From contig JAGCMG010000024.1 of the NCBI GenBank assembly GCA_017646555.1, positions 1 to 5,650 on the forward strand: a DNA stretch of 5,650 nt. Reading direction: 5' to 3'. The position numbers were made by a program, and so were the translations under genes. Source of the DNA: Clostridia bacterium. Its GTDB lineage: Bacteria > Bacillota > Clostridia > Christensenellales > Borkfalkiaceae. This document shows, piece after piece, positions 5,535-5,650 of this stretch; the first letter of the stretch is position 1; each line of letters starts with the position of its first letter. A model generated the notes under the pieces. The model was not told the DNA's origin. It saw only the letters and a list, made by a program, of their open reading frames with translations, and searched no databases.

Positions 5535-5595
5535 GATAAAGATGGTCGGTGAGTTGCAACTATAGTGCAAAACCCGCTCAGTATCTTTATCTGCC
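5528..5595 (-). ncRNA. Small structured RNA, array unit 1
   Basis: Predicted RNA of about 68 nt, read leftward from G 5595, six bases after the -10. The 9-bp closing stem GATAAAGAT/ATCTTTATC (5583-5591 with 5535-5543) is followed at once by U7 (5528-5534), then C and U4. Inside, a hairpin has outer stem TGAG/CTCA (5577-5580 with 5550-5553), a 6-nt bulge CGGGTT and inner stem TTGCA/TGCAA (5566-5570 with 5554-5558) with a 7-nt loop. The bulge could pair with the trailing CCGACC (5544-5549) as a pseudoknot, for example GGTT with GACC; this is inference. A 31-codon frame starts at an ATG ending at base 5595, but that ATG lies at or before the predicted transcript start, so I read this as RNA, not protein. 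Confidence 0.7.
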
Positions 5596-5650
5596 ATATT
5601 ATTATACACAATTAGAACTAAATAATCAACTGTTTTTTAAAAGAAAAAAA
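5594..5650 (-). repeat. 57-bp promoter-module repeat, copy in front of unit 1
   Basis: This second copy of the 57-bp module ends exactly at the last base of the window. Its A-run at 5644-5650 corresponds to the U-tract that ends unit 1 in the other copy, which implies that another RNA unit terminates just past the right edge. Confidence 0.9.
5601..5629 (-). promoter_or_regulatory. Promoter of small-RNA unit 1
   Basis: Reading leftward, TTGATT (5624-5629), 17-nt spacer, TATAAT (5601-5606). It has the same geometry and A-rich upstream flank as unit 2. Two of the three differences between the module copies fall in the spacer, and the third lies between the -10 and the start site; both hexamers are identical. 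Confidence 0.85.

Noticed and set aside
5413..5595. Hammerhead ribozyme or known three-way-junction riboswitch
   Set aside because: The hammerhead core CTGATGA with a matching GAAA is absent, and there is no downstream gene in the transcribed direction for a riboswitch to regulate before the U-tract.
5502..5597. 31-codon minus-strand frame starting with ATG in small-RNA unit 1, and a similar ATG-GA start in unit 2
   Set aside because: The ATG sits 4 nt after the -10, at or before the predicted transcript start, and has no ribosome binding site. The unit 2 frame is only five codons, and unit 3 has no ATG at that place.
5346..5650. CRISPR array (repeats with unique spacers)
   Set aside because: The repeat is 57 bp with a promoter inside, is not partly palindromic like typical CRISPR repeats, and the unique parts are about 59 bp and strongly self-complementary, unlike spacers.

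Overview
The window looks like chromosomal DNA from a low-GC Gram-positive bacterium, most likely an uncultured member of the Clostridia. The coding is AT-rich, every stop codon seen is TAA, promoters are close to the sigma-A consensus (several with an extended -10), terminators are U-rich, and the protein families are typical of Bacillota. I cannot place it to genus.

Layout, left to right. (1) The 3' end of an AraC-family regulator enters from the left edge and ends at an intrinsic terminator. (2) A Gfo/Idh/MocA-family NAD(P)-dependent oxidoreductase follows on the same strand; the regulator and sugar-type dehydrogenase suggest the end of a carbohydrate-use locus. (3) It converges, across a perfect 32-bp palindromic terminator, on a leftward inositol-monophosphatase-family gene. 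(4) A 150-bp divergent promoter region separates that gene from a rightward ABC exporter (fused membrane domain and ATPase). A single in-frame TAA splits the exporter, while everything after the stop is still intact, so it is a very recent pseudogene, a sequence error or a recoded gene. (5) A leftward ferritin-like (four-helix, di-metal) protein follows. (6) A rightward tRNA-Gln with anticodon CTG has its own promoter and terminator.

(7) The last 370 bases hold no protein gene but are the most interesting part. On the minus strand they form a tandem array of at least three small-RNA transcription units. Each has a near-consensus promoter (TTGATT, 17-18 nt, TATAAT), a structured body of about 67-69 nt and a U-tract. 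The two rightmost units share a 57-bp promoter module that is 54/57 identical and starts next to the predicted transcription start, while the RNA bodies have unrelated sequences. In those two units a different 9-bp stem joins the 5' and 3' ends of each RNA. The last base of the window is also the last base of a promoter module, so the array probably continues to the right. I do not recognise these RNAs as a known family.

The protein-coding part is mostly ordinary housekeeping or accessory metabolism. The array beside the tRNA gene is the candidate undescribed system; any protein partner would lie outside this window.
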